Shown here piece by piece: positions 1 to 11,343 of a stretch of 64,000 bases of DNA (position 1 is its first letter; every line of letters starts with the position of its first letter). The stretch comes from Austropuccinia psidii (Eukaryota > Basidiomycota > Pucciniomycetes > Pucciniales > Sphaerophragmiaceae), in the NCBI GenBank assembly GCA_023105745.1, contig JALGQZ010000013.1, positions 26,832,105 to 26,896,104 on the forward strand, given 5' to 3'. Below the pieces are notes generated by a model. The model was not told the DNA's origin. It did not search any database and saw only the letters and a program-made list of their open reading frames with translations. The position numbers were made by a program, and so were the translations under genes.

Positions 1-1
1 C

Positions 2-3000
2 ACTGTCATCCAAACCTCAAATCAAAAAAATCAAGGATTATCATGCCAAAAAGAGGGAGGCAACCAAGGAAGAAGCCCCAGTAGCTTCTACCAGCAAGCC
101 TCAAGCCAACCCACTTCCCCAAGAAGGGAAGAAGAACAAGAAAAAGCATTGGAGGAAACCATATTCCCCAAGCTACAGAATCCCAAGAATCCAAAAGGAT
201 GCCATGGACAATGTTTTCAACATGGCCAGAACCTTGATGGAATTCAAGGACAAGGAAGAGCAAAGAATGAGACAACCTCATTTCCCAAAGAAATAACCTT
301 GTCCAAAGATGTTGTAAATACTTTAACAGAAATTAAAAATAGTATATTACCTCTAAAAGAAATTAAAGACAGTTTATTATCACTACAAGAAATAAATAAC
401 AATTTATCTTCTTTAACAAAAATTGTTGTACAAAACAAGAAAGAAATTGACAACATTAAGTTTATTGTTGAAAATAATAAACCAAAAAATTTAATTGACA
501 ATACCCAAAAATTAATACAAGGACAACAAGAATTGTATAAATACATAAAAGATATCAAAGATAAGACTTTGACAATCAATTATGATGTGAGTATTGACAA
601 TCTTACAGAAAAATTAAATAAATTAAGTATTTCTGTAGAAAAATTTGAAGAAAAGACTTCATCACACCAAAAATTACTTTTGGACCATGTGGAAAAAAGT
701 GATGAAGCAAGAATGCATCTGAAAGATGATATTCAAAGTGAAATAAGGCTTATTACAGAAAAAATGGATAAAATTAATGAGGCTAATTTAAATATGCCAA
801 AGTTATCAACACCATTTTCTCATATAAGAAGCCCTATTAAAACAAAAGAGGAATTGTCAAATCCTTTCATAACAGACTTGAGTCACCAAGACAATAACCA
901 AATCTTAATGAAGGAAGCACCTCAATTGAAGGAATGGCCAACATTCACAGGAGAAGGTGAATATGACCACATGTCATTTCTTAAAACAATTGACATGTTA
1001 CAAGAAGACTATGCCATACCAGATGAATTAATCACTGCAAGATTACATTCATTGTTTGAGAAATCTGCAAAAAGATGGTATTATGGCATAAGACAAACAA
1101 ATGGTAAAAATACCTGGTCTTGGTGGAAACAAGAAATAATCACCAAGTGGGCAAATGATGCCTGGAGGTATAAGATAGAAAATGCATTTGAAAACTCTTT
1201 CTTTGACCCAGAGAAAGATAAACCTTTAGCTTGGTTCCTAAAACAAGTTGAAAGGCTTAATGCACTGTACCCAGAAATGTCACAGAAGATGGTGCATATG
1301 AAAATACTTAAAAAATGTGGAGGGGAACTAGAACATGCCCTAAGAAGCAGGTGTATAGAACCATGCTCCACAGAAGAGTATATAAATGCACTAGAAGATA
1401 TAGTGACAAGAACAAAAATTGGCAGGACTTGGAAAAAATTGGACATTAAAAGCCCAAATAAACCATTTATCAAGAAAGATAAATCAAAAGAATCCTTCAA
1501 ACCCAATACATCCAACAATAATGAGCAAAGAAAATGCCATAAATGTGGAGGTATTGGACACTTAGCCAATAATTGCCTTAAAAAAGCAAAGATTAATGAA
1601 ATTGTGGAAACAGAAAACCACAATGACAAAGAAGAAGAATCTGACTCTGAAAAAGAGACAGAAGAATCAGAAAGCTCTGAAAGTGATGAAATCAATATAA
1701 TTAATGCACAAATTAATAATATTGATATAATTTATGAAGTACTGGATGTTAACTCAAACTTGCCACAAGTTGGAACATCTGACACAAATCTGACAAACAT
1801 ACAAGATGCCAAAATGTATAGAACCAAACCTGCAAGAGGAATGGGATATACAGCTGGAAAATCAAGTATTAGTATTGTTATGGTTGATAACCAAGAAGGA
1901 AAGGTTAACTTAGATACAGGAGCATATTGCACCTGTGTTGGCAAAAATTATTTAAAAACCATTGTCCCAGACTGGCAAGAAAAGCTTATGCCAATACAAG
2001 GTGTCAAATTTAGTAGTGCAAGTGAGAGCATGAAGCCCCTTGGAATAATTGATTTAACACTAATTTTTCCTCATCCCTCACAATGTGTCAGAATCAAAGT
2101 AGAGTTTGTAGTAATGGACAACTGTACTAGTAATCATTTCATACTTGGAAATGACTACTTATCAATCTATGGTATAGATATCTCCAACCAAAAGGATAGA
2201 TATTTTACCATAGGAGATAATAAAAGACAAAAGTTTGGATTCTTCAATAACAAAAAACAAATCACAGTTATTAAGAATGAGGAAAAAATTCCAGAAAAAG
2301 AACTTTTTATATCTGAACAACTCAAAGAGGCAGAATTCAATCAAGAATTAACAGAAAAAATGAAAGAAAAATTGATTGACCTCTTATTTAAGTATAAAAA
2401 TGCCTTTGCAACTGACAAAGAGCCACTAGGTGCCATAATTGGACATGAAGTGGATATAATTCTTAATGTAGAAAAACCTTACCCACCTTTATTAAGAAGA
2501 CCTGCTTATCCAGCCAGTCCAAGAGCTAGAGAAGCCCTAGAGGTGCACATTAAAGAATTAATGGACCTTGGAGTATTAAGAAAGGTTGGACATAATGAGC
2601 AAGTAGAAGTTACTACACCTGTCATTATAACTTGGCATAATGGAAAATCAAGGATGGTAGGAGACTTCAGAGCCCTGAATACCTATACCATTCCAGACAG
2701 ATATCCAATACCCAGAATCCATGAGACATTGACCCAATTGTCACAAGCTAAGTTCATCACAGCTATGGATGCTCTTAAGGGTTTTAATCAAAATGTCTTA
2801 ACAGACAATGCCAAGAAACTACTAAGAATAATAGTCCATTGTGGAATTTTTGAATACTTAAGAATGCCATTTGGGATAAAAAATGCACCTTCCCATTATC
2901 AAAGAATGATGAATACCATATTTCCTGAAGAATTATCAGAAGGATGGTTAATAATCTACATTGATTATATCATAGTTTGCTCAGAAACTTGGGAAAATCA

Positions 3001-5401
3001 CCTGACAAGACTAGAAAGGGTACTACAGAAAATAGTCCAAGTAAATATGAAAATTTCATTGAAAAAGTGTCATTTTGCATATAGTGAATTAAAAGCCCTA
3101 GGACATGTAGTATCTGGACTTAGTCTAGGCATAGACAAAAATAAAGTAGCAGCAGTACTACTTAAACCAATGCCTCAAACTAAAAAAGAAATGCAATCAT
3201 TTCTAGGATTTGCTGGTTACTATAGACAGCATATAAAGGACTTTGCAAAGATTGCTAAATCCTTGTATAAGCTATGTGACCAACAAACAGTCTATGAGAT
3301 GACAGAAGAAAGAGTCAAGGCATATGAAGAATTGAAAAATTCTTTAACAAATGCCCCATTTCTTCTAATGCCAGATTGGAAACTACCTTTCAAACTGTAC
3401 ATTGATGCTTGTGGAGAAGGACTAGGTGCTGCACTTCACCAAACACAAATTATCAATGATAAACCAGTGGAAGGACCAATTTGTTTCATTTCAAGGCAGA
3501 TAAAGCCAACAGAAGCAAGGTATGGAGCAAGCCAAATGGAATGCTTATGCCTAGTGTGGGCTTTAGAAAAGCTGCATTATTATTTGGATGGCACAGTATT
3601 TGATGTAATCACAGACTGTAATGCTGTCAAATCACTATTAAATATGAAGACTCCAAATAGACATATGCTGAGATGGCAAATTGCTATCCAAGAATATAGG
3701 GGAAATATGACTATTGTTCATAAATCTGGAAATATTCATAAAAATGCAGATGGTCTTAGCAGATGGGCTCTAGAAAATACCCCTGACAATCCAGCATGGG
3801 TACCACAAGAAGAGCACCATATAGAAGGAATATGTGTTACAGACATTGGCACAGAATTCTTTAACCAAGTTAAAGAAAGCTATAAGACAGACAAAAATTG
3901 CCATATCTTAAGCCAACTTCTAATGAAAGACTGCAAAGATCCATCACTTTCATCAAAACTAGATGAAATATGGAAAAAAGCATATGATGAAGGAAGATTC
4001 CACCTCCTTGATGGAATCCTTTACCATAGAACAAAACACACATGTGTTATGGCCTTAACAGACAGAACACTAATAAACACTATTTTACATGAGTGTCATG
4101 ATAGTGTTGGATCTGGACATCTCTCAGAAGATAGGACACTAGAGAGGGTGAAAACCTGCTCTTGGTGGCCAAATTGGAAAAAAGATGTTGCAGAGTACTG
4201 CCAAACCTGTGACAGATGCCAAAAAGCCAACAGAGCCACAGGAAAGAAATTTGGAATGATGATCCAAATCCAAGAACCAAAATCCCCATGGGAAATAGTT
4301 CATATGGATTGGGTAACAGCTTTACCTCCAGGAGGAGACAGGAGTTATAATGCATGCCTAGTATTAGTTGACAGGTACAGTAAAACTCCCATGTTCTTAC
4401 CATGTCATAAAGATGACACAGCTATGGATACAGCCATAATGATATGGAATAAAGTCATTAGCCACACAGGCTTATTCCAAAATATTATAAGTGATAGAGA
4501 CCCAAAGTTCACTTCAGCATTATGGACAAATCTCCATAACTTGTTTGGGACAAAATTATCATTCTCAACAGCTTATCATCCTCAAACTGATGGTCTAGCA
4601 GAAAGAATGATACAGACCCTAGAGGATATGATCAGAAGATTCTGTGCTTATGGGCTAGAATTCAAAGATTCTGATGGTTTTACCCATGATTGGTGTACAC
4701 TAATACCAGCACTTGAACTGGCATATAAGACATCAATCCATTCTTCTACTGGCAAAACACCAGCAATGCTAGAGAAAGGTTGGAATCCAAGACTTCCTTA
4801 TGATACCCTCAAAAAGGACTTAGTGGATATACATCCAACAGCAAGCAGTTTCAAGATAATGCTTGACAAAGCAAGACACCATGCAAACAGATGCATGCAA
4901 GATTCTTTTAAATATGCAAAAGAAAGATGGGATAAAAGTCATAAGCCACCTGACTTCAAAATAGGGGACTTGGTTTTAGTATCAACCCTTAATTTCAATA
5001 ACATAAAAGGCCCAAAGAAATTGAAAGATTCCTTTGCAGGACCATTTATGATAAAAGCACTTCATGGACCCAATGCTGTGCAATTAGAACTCACAGGTGA
5101 ACTAATGAACAAACACCCAACTTTCCCTGTAAGTCTGATAAAACCTTACAGTTCAAGTGACAAGGAATTATTTCCACTAAGAAATAAACCCCCACTTGAA
5201 ATTCCCCCCTTGGAGGAAGGAGAGGAAAAGAGAATAGTAAAAGTCCTTAAAGAAAGAAGGACAAGAAACAAAAAAGAAAGGGAATACCTTGTAAGGTATA
5301 GAAATTCAACTCAAGAAGATGAATGGCTACTTGAGAAAGATATAACAAATGCTGATAAATTACTAAGAAGGTTCAGACATGAAAGAAAACCTGAAAAATA
5401 A
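2..5401 (+). CDS. Gag-Pol polyprotein of copy A1 (5' partial; RT active site mutated)
   Basis: One frame is open from the window edge to a TAA at 5399-5401 (1,799 codons visible), so any start inside the window would be artificial. In order: a lysine-rich coiled-coil-like gag region (about 300-790), a retrotransposon capsid domain (about 910-1440), a CX2CX4HX4C zinc knuckle (1535-1576), an acidic linker, an aspartic protease with D-T-G at 1913-1921, RT (about 2480-3130), RNase H (about 3390-3780), an integrase zinc region (about 4090-4230), the integrase DD35E triad at 4307, 4493 and 4601, and a chromodomain (about 5228-5398). The RT box reads Y-I-D-Y at 2957-2968, where the family has Y-x-D-D, so the second catalytic aspartate is lost. 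The protein would package, copy and integrate the element's RNA. I find no CG dinucleotide in this frame. Confidence 0.95.
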   Translation, partial: TVIQTSNQKNQGLSCQKEGGNQGRSPSSFYQQASSQPTSPRREEEQEKALEETIFPKLQNPKNPKGCHGQCFQHGQNLDGIQGQGRAKNETTSFPKEITLSKDVVNTLTEIKNSILPLKEIKDSLLSLQEINNNLSSLTKIVVQNKKEIDNIKFIVENNKPKNLIDNTQKLIQGQQELYKYIKDIKDKTLTINYDVSIDNLTEKLNKLSISVEKFEEKTSSHQKLLLDHVEKSDEARMHLKDDIQSEIRLITEKMDKINEANLNMPKLSTPFSHIRSPIKTKEELSNPFITDLSHQDNNQILMKEAPQLKEWPTFTGEGEYDHMSFLKTIDMLQEDYAIPDELITARLHSLFEKSAKRWYYGIRQTNGKNTWSWWKQEIITKWANDAWRYKIENAFENSFFDPEKDKPLAWFLKQVERLNALYPEMSQKMVHMKILKKCGGELEHALRSRCIEPCSTEEYINALEDIVTRTKIGRTWKKLDIKSPNKPFIKKDKSKESFKPNTSNNNEQRKCHKCGGIGHLANNCLKKAKINEIVETENHNDKEEESDSEKETEESESSESDEINIINAQINNIDIIYEVLDVNSNLPQVGTSDTNLTNIQDAKMYRTKPARGMGYTAGKSSISIVMVDNQEGKVNLDTGAYCTCVGKNYLKTIVPDWQEKLMPIQGVKFSSASESMKPLGIIDLTLIFPHPSQCVRIKVEFVVMDNCTSNHFILGNDYLSIYGIDISNQKDRYFTIGDNKRQKFGFFNNKKQITVIKNEEKIPEKELFISEQLKEAEFNQELTEKMKEKLIDLLFKYKNAFATDKEPLGAIIGHEVDIILNVEKPYPPLLRRPAYPASPRAREALEVHIKELMDLGVLRKVGHNEQVEVTTPVIITWHNGKSRMVGDFRALNTYTIPDRYPIPRIHETLTQLSQAKFITAMDALKGFNQNVLTDNAKKLLRIIVHCGIFEYLRMPFGIKNAPSHYQRMMNTIFPEELSEGWLIIYIDYIIVCSETWENHLTRLERVLQKIVQVNMKISLKKCHFAYSELKALGHVVSGLSLGIDKNKVAAVLLKPMPQTKKEMQSFLGFAGYYRQHIKDFAKIAKSLYKLCDQQTVYEMTEERVKAYEELKNSLTNAPFLLMPDWKLPFKLYIDACGEGLGAALHQTQIINDKPVEGPICFISRQIKPTEARYGASQMECLCLVWALEKLHYYLDGTVFDVITDCNAVKSLLNMKTPNRHMLRWQIAIQEYRGNMTIVHKSGNIHKNADGLSRWALENTPDNPAWVPQEEHHIEGICVTDIGTEFFNQVKESYKTDKNCHILSQLLMKDCKDPSLSSKLDEIWKKAYDEGRFHLLDGILYHRTKHTCVMALTDRTLINTILHECHDSVGSGHLSEDRTLERVKTCSWWPNWKKDVAEYCQTCDRCQKANRATGKKFGMMIQIQEPKSPWEIVHMDWVTALPPGGDRSYNACLVLVDRYSKTPMFLPCHKDDTAMDTAIMIWNKVISHTGLFQNIISDRDPKFTSALWTNLHNLFGTKLSFSTAYHPQTDGLAERMIQTLEDMIRRFCAYGLEFKDSDGFTHDWCTLIPALELAYKTSIHSSTGKTPAMLEKGWNPRLPYDTLKKDLVDIHPTASSFKIMLDKARHHANRCMQDSFKYAKERWDKSHKPPDFKIGDLVLVSTLNFNNIKGPKKLKDSFAGPFMIKALHGPNAVQLELTGELMNKHPTFPVSLIKPYSSSDKELFPLRNKPPLEIPPLEEGEEKRIVKVLKERRTRNKKEREYLVRYRNSTQEDEWLLEKDITNADKLLRRFRHERKPEK
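3..296 (+). CDS. Overlapping ORF in the gag leader region, alternative frame (5' partial)
   Basis: A second frame is open from the window edge to a TAA at 294-296, overlapping the gag-pol frame over its whole visible length. It is basic and ends in P-H-F-P-K-K. A2 has the same ORF at 14246-14665. Its composition, with amphipathic segments such as [10 protein letters not shown], looks more like a folded protein than the overlapping part of the gag frame does. It may be the true N-terminal part of Gag, joined to the downstream frame by a -1 shift at 284-290, or an independent overlapping product. No function can be assigned. Confidence 0.5.
   Translation: MSSKPQIKKIKDYHAKKREATKEEAPVASTSKPQANPLPQEGKKNKKKHWRKPYSPSYRIPRIQKDAMDNVFNMARTLMEFKDKEEQRMRQPHFPKK
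284..290 (+). promoter_or_regulatory. Candidate -1 frameshift heptamer CCCAAAG (A1)
   Basis: CCCAAAG fits X-XXY-YYZ in the frame of the upstream ORF (C CCA AAG) and lies one codon before its stop. A -1 slip here enters the gag-pol frame at F-P-K-E-I-T-L. The same heptamer and stop spacing occur in A2 at 14653-14659. A 3' stimulatory structure was not established. Confidence 0.4.
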
Positions 5402-5519
5402 AAAGTTAAGCATTATTGAGCTTCAAGACTAACAAAAGTCTATTGAAGAGGTAGGACAGTGGATGATACCCTAATCACATATATCAGATTGTGGTACAAT
5501 CTTTTTTGGTGGTAGGGAA
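5402..5519 (+). other. A1 3' untranslated tail and polypurine tract
   Basis: A short non-coding stretch lies between the pol stop and the LTR. It ends in a purine-rich run, GGTGGTAGGGAA (5508-5519), directly before the LTR's TG. The equivalent in A2 is about 19866-19877. Polypurine tracts prime plus-strand DNA synthesis in LTR retrotransposons. Confidence 0.75.
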
Positions 5520-5761
5520 TGTGAGCCTTTGAGATATGACCACATACCCAATAAGGTCACAAAAAATACCCAGAATAATTATACCTTTAATATAATTATA
5601 TTAAAATTAATTAGAATAATTATACACTAAAAATAATTACTCAAATATACAAAAAATACCATAAATTGGTACTAAAATTGGTTTAACTTAAAAACCAATG
5701 AATGAACATGTGAAATAAATTATACCATTGTATTCCCCATGGAAAAATACACATATACCAT

Positions 5762-6335
5762 TTTTATGGCATATCTGTAAAGCCAATATTTAAGGAATTA
5801 TAAGGTACAATACCTTATAAAAACCATAAAAACTTATTTATCTCAGAAACTAATGAAACAACATGTGAAATAAATTGTTCCAGTGGACTCCCCACAAAAA
5901 TCCACATATAAAACAATTAATAAGCTAATTTCCAATGTTAATACTTAAGGAATTATCCTGAATATATGCACTTTTTTGGTCAACGCATATATTCAAGGAT
6001 CATAGCTAATATCTCTTAAACTATACAAGATAGAGTGATGAACCAAAATTTTATGGCATATCTGTAAAGTCAATATTTAATGAGTTATAAGGAATAATAC
6101 CTTATAAAAACCATAAATCCTTATTTATTTCAAGAACCAATGAAACAACATGTGAAATAAATTTTACCATTGGATTCCCCATGAACATTCACACATAAAA
6201 AAATTAATGAGCTAATTTCCAAAGTTAATACTTAAGGAATTAACCTGAATATATGCACTTTTTTGGTCAACGCATATATTCAAGGATCATAGCTAATATC
6301 TCTTAAACTATACAAGATAGAGTGATGAACCAAAA
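5762..6335 (+). repeat. Two tandem 287-bp units inside the A1 LTR
   Basis: Unit 1 is 5762-6048 and unit 2 is 6049-6335. Both run from TTTTATGGCATATCTGTAAAG-like sequence to GATGAACCAAAA. The A2 LTRs contain a single unit, so the duplication is specific to this copy. Each unit carries the GAATATATGC/GCATATATTC hairpin (5960-5994 and 6247-6281). Confidence 0.85.
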
Positions 6336-7076
6336 ATGAAGTTACCACGTAATTACTGTAGAAACACAGATATAAACTTTATTTTCCAAATTATAATCAA
6401 GGCTAAAACCTATGATGAAATATTGATAAAAATCAACAGAGCTGTTGACCACTTTGTTGTGAAAGTGGTCCAAACTTAAAAAAAAGGACACAGTTGGATT
6501 CTACTAGCTCATTTGTGAAGAATGATGTAATTATTATTATTAAATTCAGGGTACAACCCTCTGAAATCATGGTTTGAAGTTTAAAATATTAAATTTTGAC
6601 AGAAAAGATGAGTTACAAGAAAAATCATCCAAATTAGAGTTTTGATGATGTAATGAAAAGCTCTTGGCAGAATAATAAGGTTATGTCAGGCTATCAGAAT
6701 TCACTCTCTGAACTGCTTTAGCGTGTAAAATTTAAAAGTTATTAAAGATCAAAGTTTGAGCTTAAATTGAGCAGTTATGATCACCTACTGTAACCTTAAA
6801 TTAAGTTTAACAGTCATATGAGTTATAAAATTGGTGAATACTATTAGTTTATGATTAAAACTAATAAAATCCACGAAATTTGGGGTTCTGCCAAGCCTCT
6901 GATGTCATCAAACTTAGAGTTATAGTGATAACTCTAAATAATGGTGTAATAATGATGTAATATGGTTTGATCATGATGTAATCATCCTCAAACCTTAAGA
7001 TATTTATCAATTCCAGTGGATATGATCAGTACACGTATACTAGAAGCCTTTTGGACTCTAGGAGGGAGGTATTTAC

Positions 7077-7085
7077 TATAAATAG
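7077..7085 (+). promoter_or_regulatory. LTR core promoter (TATAAATAG)
   Basis: TATAAATAG is followed by AGCTC and a T/C-rich stretch. It is kept at the same place in the A2 LTRs (12555-12563 and 21105-21113). It would start element transcription about 30 nt downstream, placing the hairpin array inside the RNA leader. Confidence 0.65.
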
Positions 7086-7509
7086 AGCTCTTTTTACTCT
7101 GTTTTCCCCTCAGACGCATCAAAAACATTAAATCAATTAAATCAAAGGTAATTTCTTTATTCTTTATATATAAAACTATTATATTATTAAAGAACAAAGA
7201 CCACCTTGCTATAATAATCTATTTTGATGTGATTAAATCATTTATTTAATTGTTTTTGCTAAAAATCTCTCTAAAAAACTCATTTCCACGTAAAAAATCA
7301 AGAATATTAGTAATTTTCTTTATTTTTATTGTAAATACAATTTGAAAAGGTTGTATTTATATTTTTTGGCGTAAAATATTACAAAATTATTATATTAAGT
7401 GTTAAAAGTAGGTTATTTTCTCTTTATTATTATTTTAATAATTCCTTAATTAATATAAATAGTATTTATATTAATTTATAACTTTAATATTGGTAATATT
7501 ATTGTTATT

Positions 7510-7796
7510 AATTGTTTTTTATTAATAAAAAACAATTTTTTACGCCTTTATTATTTGTTTGTAACAATAATAAAGTGCTTTTAAATATATTAATTATTTT
7601 ATATTAATATATTTATTTTATTATATTATATTTTATAATATAAATCATATTATTATATTTTATTAATAATATAAATATTTTTACGCCTTAATTATAATAA
7701 TTCTTTATTATTATAATTATTTTTTATCTTCTTTATTTCATTTATAAGGACATTCATAGTACAATAAGTAAAATATTAGTAATTTTTACTTATTGT
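7510..7796 (+). repeat. Array of four perfect hairpins in the transcribed LTR region (A1)
   Basis: Stems seen directly: a 28-bp palindrome at 7510-7537; a 10-bp stem 7546-7555/7566-7575; a 12-bp stem 7689-7700/7708-7719; and a 13-bp stem 7761-7773/7784-7796. Two of the intervals contain an ACGCC motif. The first and last are also perfect in the A2 5' LTR (13005-13030 and 13238-13273). Confidence 0.7.
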
Positions 7797-7815
7797 TTCA
7801 TAGTCAAACCTTACA

Positions 7816-9021
7816 ATCAACAGCAGTGGAAAGGGGGAAACTTGCCATTAAGGTATGATCTTGGGGGGGTGTTATGACCAGGGCAATAGGCCGGTCCAGT
7901 AGAAACGTCATGATAATACCATTTTGTAAATATTAAACCTAATGCTGTGCAACCACGGCTATCTAGTTATATTTAATAAGCCCGCTTGTTGTGACCTCAA
8001 AGCTTTTCCTCAGCTCTTATTTCTGAGGTGACAATTCAAAGGCAAAGAGCAGCAACAAGTGGAGCCGTAACTATTACCTTCACTCATCTCTAACATTGAC
8101 TGCAGCTCTCCAGGAAAATAAAATTTTGAAGAATATAAAATGTGAAAAAAAAAATCACAAAAACAACAACAAAAATAATAAGAATAAGCATGTAAAAGTA
8201 TTAAGCTGATGATAATAATCACTTGAATAAACTAAGCTTTCTAAAGTGGGAAATTTAAGTTTTTTTCTATCATGGATTTTATAAAAATAAAAACAAACAA
8301 GCTAATAATAAAACAAAGGGAGAGTCCTTTTCTAATTATGTATTTAAAAAATAAAAACTTTGAAAAAAATAAGTCCTTTTTAACAGGAAAAATCCAAAAT
8401 TATGTTATTGGAGACAAGGTATGAGCCCAGAATACTATTGTGAGCCTTTATTTAAGTGTGATAATATTCTGCTTCAATATACAATAAAAGCAGATAATTA
8501 TTGACTAAAATTTAAATTTAATTTATTTGGAAAGATTTTTCCTGCTTTTGGGTACTTTAAAAGGGTAAAATGACTTTTCAAACCCAAATATAGCTCTAAG
8601 ACAATAATTGCATAAGAAACTTTAATATAATGATTAATTAAGTTGGAATTATTTTCCAATGTTAAGATTAAATTGAAATTGATTTGAAATAGATTGTACT
8701 TTCTTAATAAATAAAGAAGAGGAAAAAAGCATTAAAATTAATTAATCTTCCAGTTGCTTTGAAGATGTAGGAATAGAAACAAGTATTAAGATTCTGGGTT
8801 CAACCTAGTACCAAAAATGAGTCCAAGCTTATAATCTGCTGTCTCCAAGCCACTTTCCAAATGAAACACCTGTTCTTAGGTTTAGCACCTTTTCTCATGG
8901 TGAATTATACGATTTTTCATGTCTCTTTGGGTAAAAGACACCCTTTTATAGTACAAGCAAGACTTTGGGGGTATTCCAAACCACAAGTTATTGGCTGTAG
9001 GAGAACTCTCACTAGTATTTA
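7816..9021 (+). mobile_element. Remnant of another LTR element (polypurine tract plus LTR start), then AT-rich sequence
   Basis: Positions 7857-7869 read GATCTTGGGGGGG, directly followed by TGTTATGACCAGGG. This is the layout of a polypurine tract and the first bases of a 3' LTR, and the short stretch from 7816 would be the end of that element's internal region. The LTR's 3' end was not located. From about 8250 to 9021 the sequence is AT-rich with no gene I can support. Confidence 0.4.
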
Positions 9022-9898
9022 TGTGAGCTTTACAGGTATTTTCATACACCCAAAATAACACAAAAAGTAAATACAAGTTATAATTAAATAATTATTTCTA
9101 ATATAAAAGTAAAGGCTCAATACTGAATTTATATAAAGATAAATTTGGAACCAAAAATATAAAAAAACATTTTTACTGGAAATGATTAATTAAAAAGAAA
9201 CTTTTCACAAAAATATAGAAAAATATTTTTTGGAAAAAAAGGTAATTAAAATTATCATAGCTTTTTTTTCAATAAATCAAAATACAAAAGTTATTTAACC
9301 ATTAGAATTCTCACATAGTACTAGGTAGGGTCACATATGATTGAAATTTCTGTAACTCAACTCTAAATAAGCTTGAATTAAGTTTTTAGTATTTTCTTTA
9401 TGAAAGTATGAAAGTCCTCACTGCCTTTATTTAACTCTCATGAAATTTGATGTTAGAAATAATTTTTTTTGTCAAAATTGAGGTGTGGTGTTTAGCTTAG
9501 AATCTATGAGGAATTGAAGTATTTTCAATTGAAATCTCAAAGTGTGCACATGTATTACATAAGTGAAGTTAAATTTACATATGAAGAATTAAAAATTACA
9601 GCAGTGTACTGGAATTTCTCAAATTAAATTACATCTATGAAAGGTTAATTATAATAAATGATGAGGAATTAAAGAAAAATCATATTGGAAAGATTAAGTT
9701 TTGGGGGGAAAAGAAGTTTTGGCTCCAAGGATGCCAAACTCCCCCAAATTCCTTTCTGACAGGCATGAGGTGTCAATATTAATTCAAAAAATGTAATTAA
9801 ATTTGGCTCCAAATTGAATCACAGACTCTGTTATTGAATTGATTATGAGGTTTTGAAACCAACAAGTGCATTTTTAACTGTTTCCAAGAGAGTAAAAC
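9022..9898 (+). repeat. Solo LTR of family III, left part (interrupted)
   Basis: It starts TGTGAGCTTT and aligns with the reverse complement of the solo LTR at 58699-60477. The match breaks at 9898 and resumes at 22306-23108. Flanking pentamers are ATTTA (9017-9021) and ATTGA (23109-23113), an imperfect target duplication that suits an old insertion. Confidence 0.8.
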
Positions 9899-11343
9899 TG
9901 TAAGATTTTACTATGAAACTGATGATAATATTACTATTCATCAACAGTACTATGTCTGTTCTTATGAAATATAATAATAAGATATTATTATAACCACAAT
10001 CAAATAATTAAAGAATTATTTCTTTCATGTGTTAAACACTACTAGTGATTTTAACAGTGAGCAGTAATTGTCTACAAGAATCAATTACAAGAAGATTTTA
10101 ATAATAAAATTATTTTAATATATAATCATATTTTGCAAGAATAATTGTAAATATTATTCTTGAATAAAGCTATTTTTTTAGAGAAAAACTTTGAGAATTA
10201 AAGATAAATCACTCACTAATATTCCAAAGAGCTTATTGAAAGATAGGATAAAGAGATTTGACGTAGAATTGTGGATTGAATGGATCAAAAAGTATTTATA
10301 ACAGTACTACAACAATATATAGTTGGATTATATGATTTCACGTCTTTCTGATTGATTCTGAAAGAATTAAAACACTTAAGAATAGCTTTTAATTATTACT
10401 TACTTGTTGGTAACAATGATATAAATGGATAATAAGATGATTTGATCTGGAAAAAACAGCAAAAGGAGGCCTCTTTTAAGTCAACAACAGCTCACAGAGG
10501 GGTTCCATGGAGCAAACTGAAGAACCAGTGAGTGAGAAAACAATAAACACTTTTGGATTATTGATTGCATCATCTGTTGTCATGTAAGATTATCATAATT
10601 ACTTAATTGATGCTTTTACATGACTACCAACCCCAATATGGTTAAGAATAAAAGGAGTAAAATCTGTAAAGCTTCTTTTATTCCAAAAAAATCATTGATT
10701 TCTCAAAGTTACCAATGTTATTGGAAATTTCATCACAGGTTGTAATTACTGTGAATTTTTGAAGATTCAGTGTTTCACGTAGAATAGTCAGAAATGGACT
10801 GTACGTAAAACTTTTAATTTTACTAGTAAAACGACAATTCCTTTTGGTTGTACCATAGATAATACAGTTCTTCATTGGTCCTGAAAGTTGCAGAGAGATT
10901 CATTAAGAATTGTATATTTAATAAGTTTTTAAAGTTTTTACCTCATTTCTATGTATAATTGCAAATATCAGTGTTTAACTGGTTGCTATGAGGTAAATCA
11001 ATGGATACAGGTGAAAGAGGGTTTTAATTACTCTTTTGGGGTTTATCCATGGAAATTCATTAAGAATTGACATGGTTAAAGGAGTCTAAGTAGCTCTTTA
11101 CCTCCTTGTCACGTCAAAATAGTAGGTTATTTGCTATTTTCTTAAGATTTACTGTAGTTTTAACATGGTAACCAAGTTCCCAAAGTGTTTTATTTTACTA
11201 ATTGGTCCAAGATCAGTCATAGATCCAATCTTTGGAGCTGTCCATGCCTCTGAAGCCTCAGAGGTTGGGTACCCTGGCTCTCTTTGATGTCTTTTGTCCC
11301 CCTTGCCTATTTTTCATGTCAAAATAGAAAATTAAGCTTTAAG
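9899..11343 (-). repeat. Solo LTR of family II, left part (interrupted by A2)
   Basis: It is the reverse complement of the LTR at 35760-37695 and starts, on the plus strand, with TGTAAGATTTTACTATGAAAC-like sequence. A2 splits it at 11343; the rest is at 21843-22305. It lies in the family III LTR with flanks AAAAC (9894-9898) and AGAAC (22306-22310). Confidence 0.85.

Larger units (their letters stand above)
1..7815 (+). mobile_element. Ty3/gypsy chromodomain retrotransposon, family I, copy A1 (5' end outside window)
   Basis: The element enters from the left edge and consists of a gag-pol reading frame, a short non-coding tail with a polypurine tract, and a 3' LTR ending at 7815. Domain order is gag, zinc knuckle, protease, RT, RNase H, integrase, chromodomain, which is the Ty3/gypsy chromovirus order. 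It closely matches A2 at 11344-21842; window position 1 corresponds to about 14370 in A2. The 5' LTR and leader are not visible, so the left target duplication cannot be checked; the right flank reads ATCAA. The long frame is open, but the RT active site is altered, so autonomous activity is unlikely. Confidence 0.95.
5520..7815 (+). repeat. 3' LTR of copy A1 (family I, 2,296 bp)
   Basis: It starts TGTGAGCCTT and ends AAACCTTACA, with TG/CA termini, and aligns along its length to the two LTRs of A2. It is about 330-350 bp longer than those, mostly because of a 287-bp tandem duplication (5762-6335). It carries a TATAAATAG promoter box at 7077-7085 and a set of hairpins downstream of it. Confidence 0.93.

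Noticed and set aside
8408..8850. Possible terminal inverted repeats (TTGGAGACA / TGTCTCCAA and AGCCCAGAAT / ATTCTGGGTT)
   Set aside because: The arms align only with a large gap and no target duplication was found, so a MITE is not supported.
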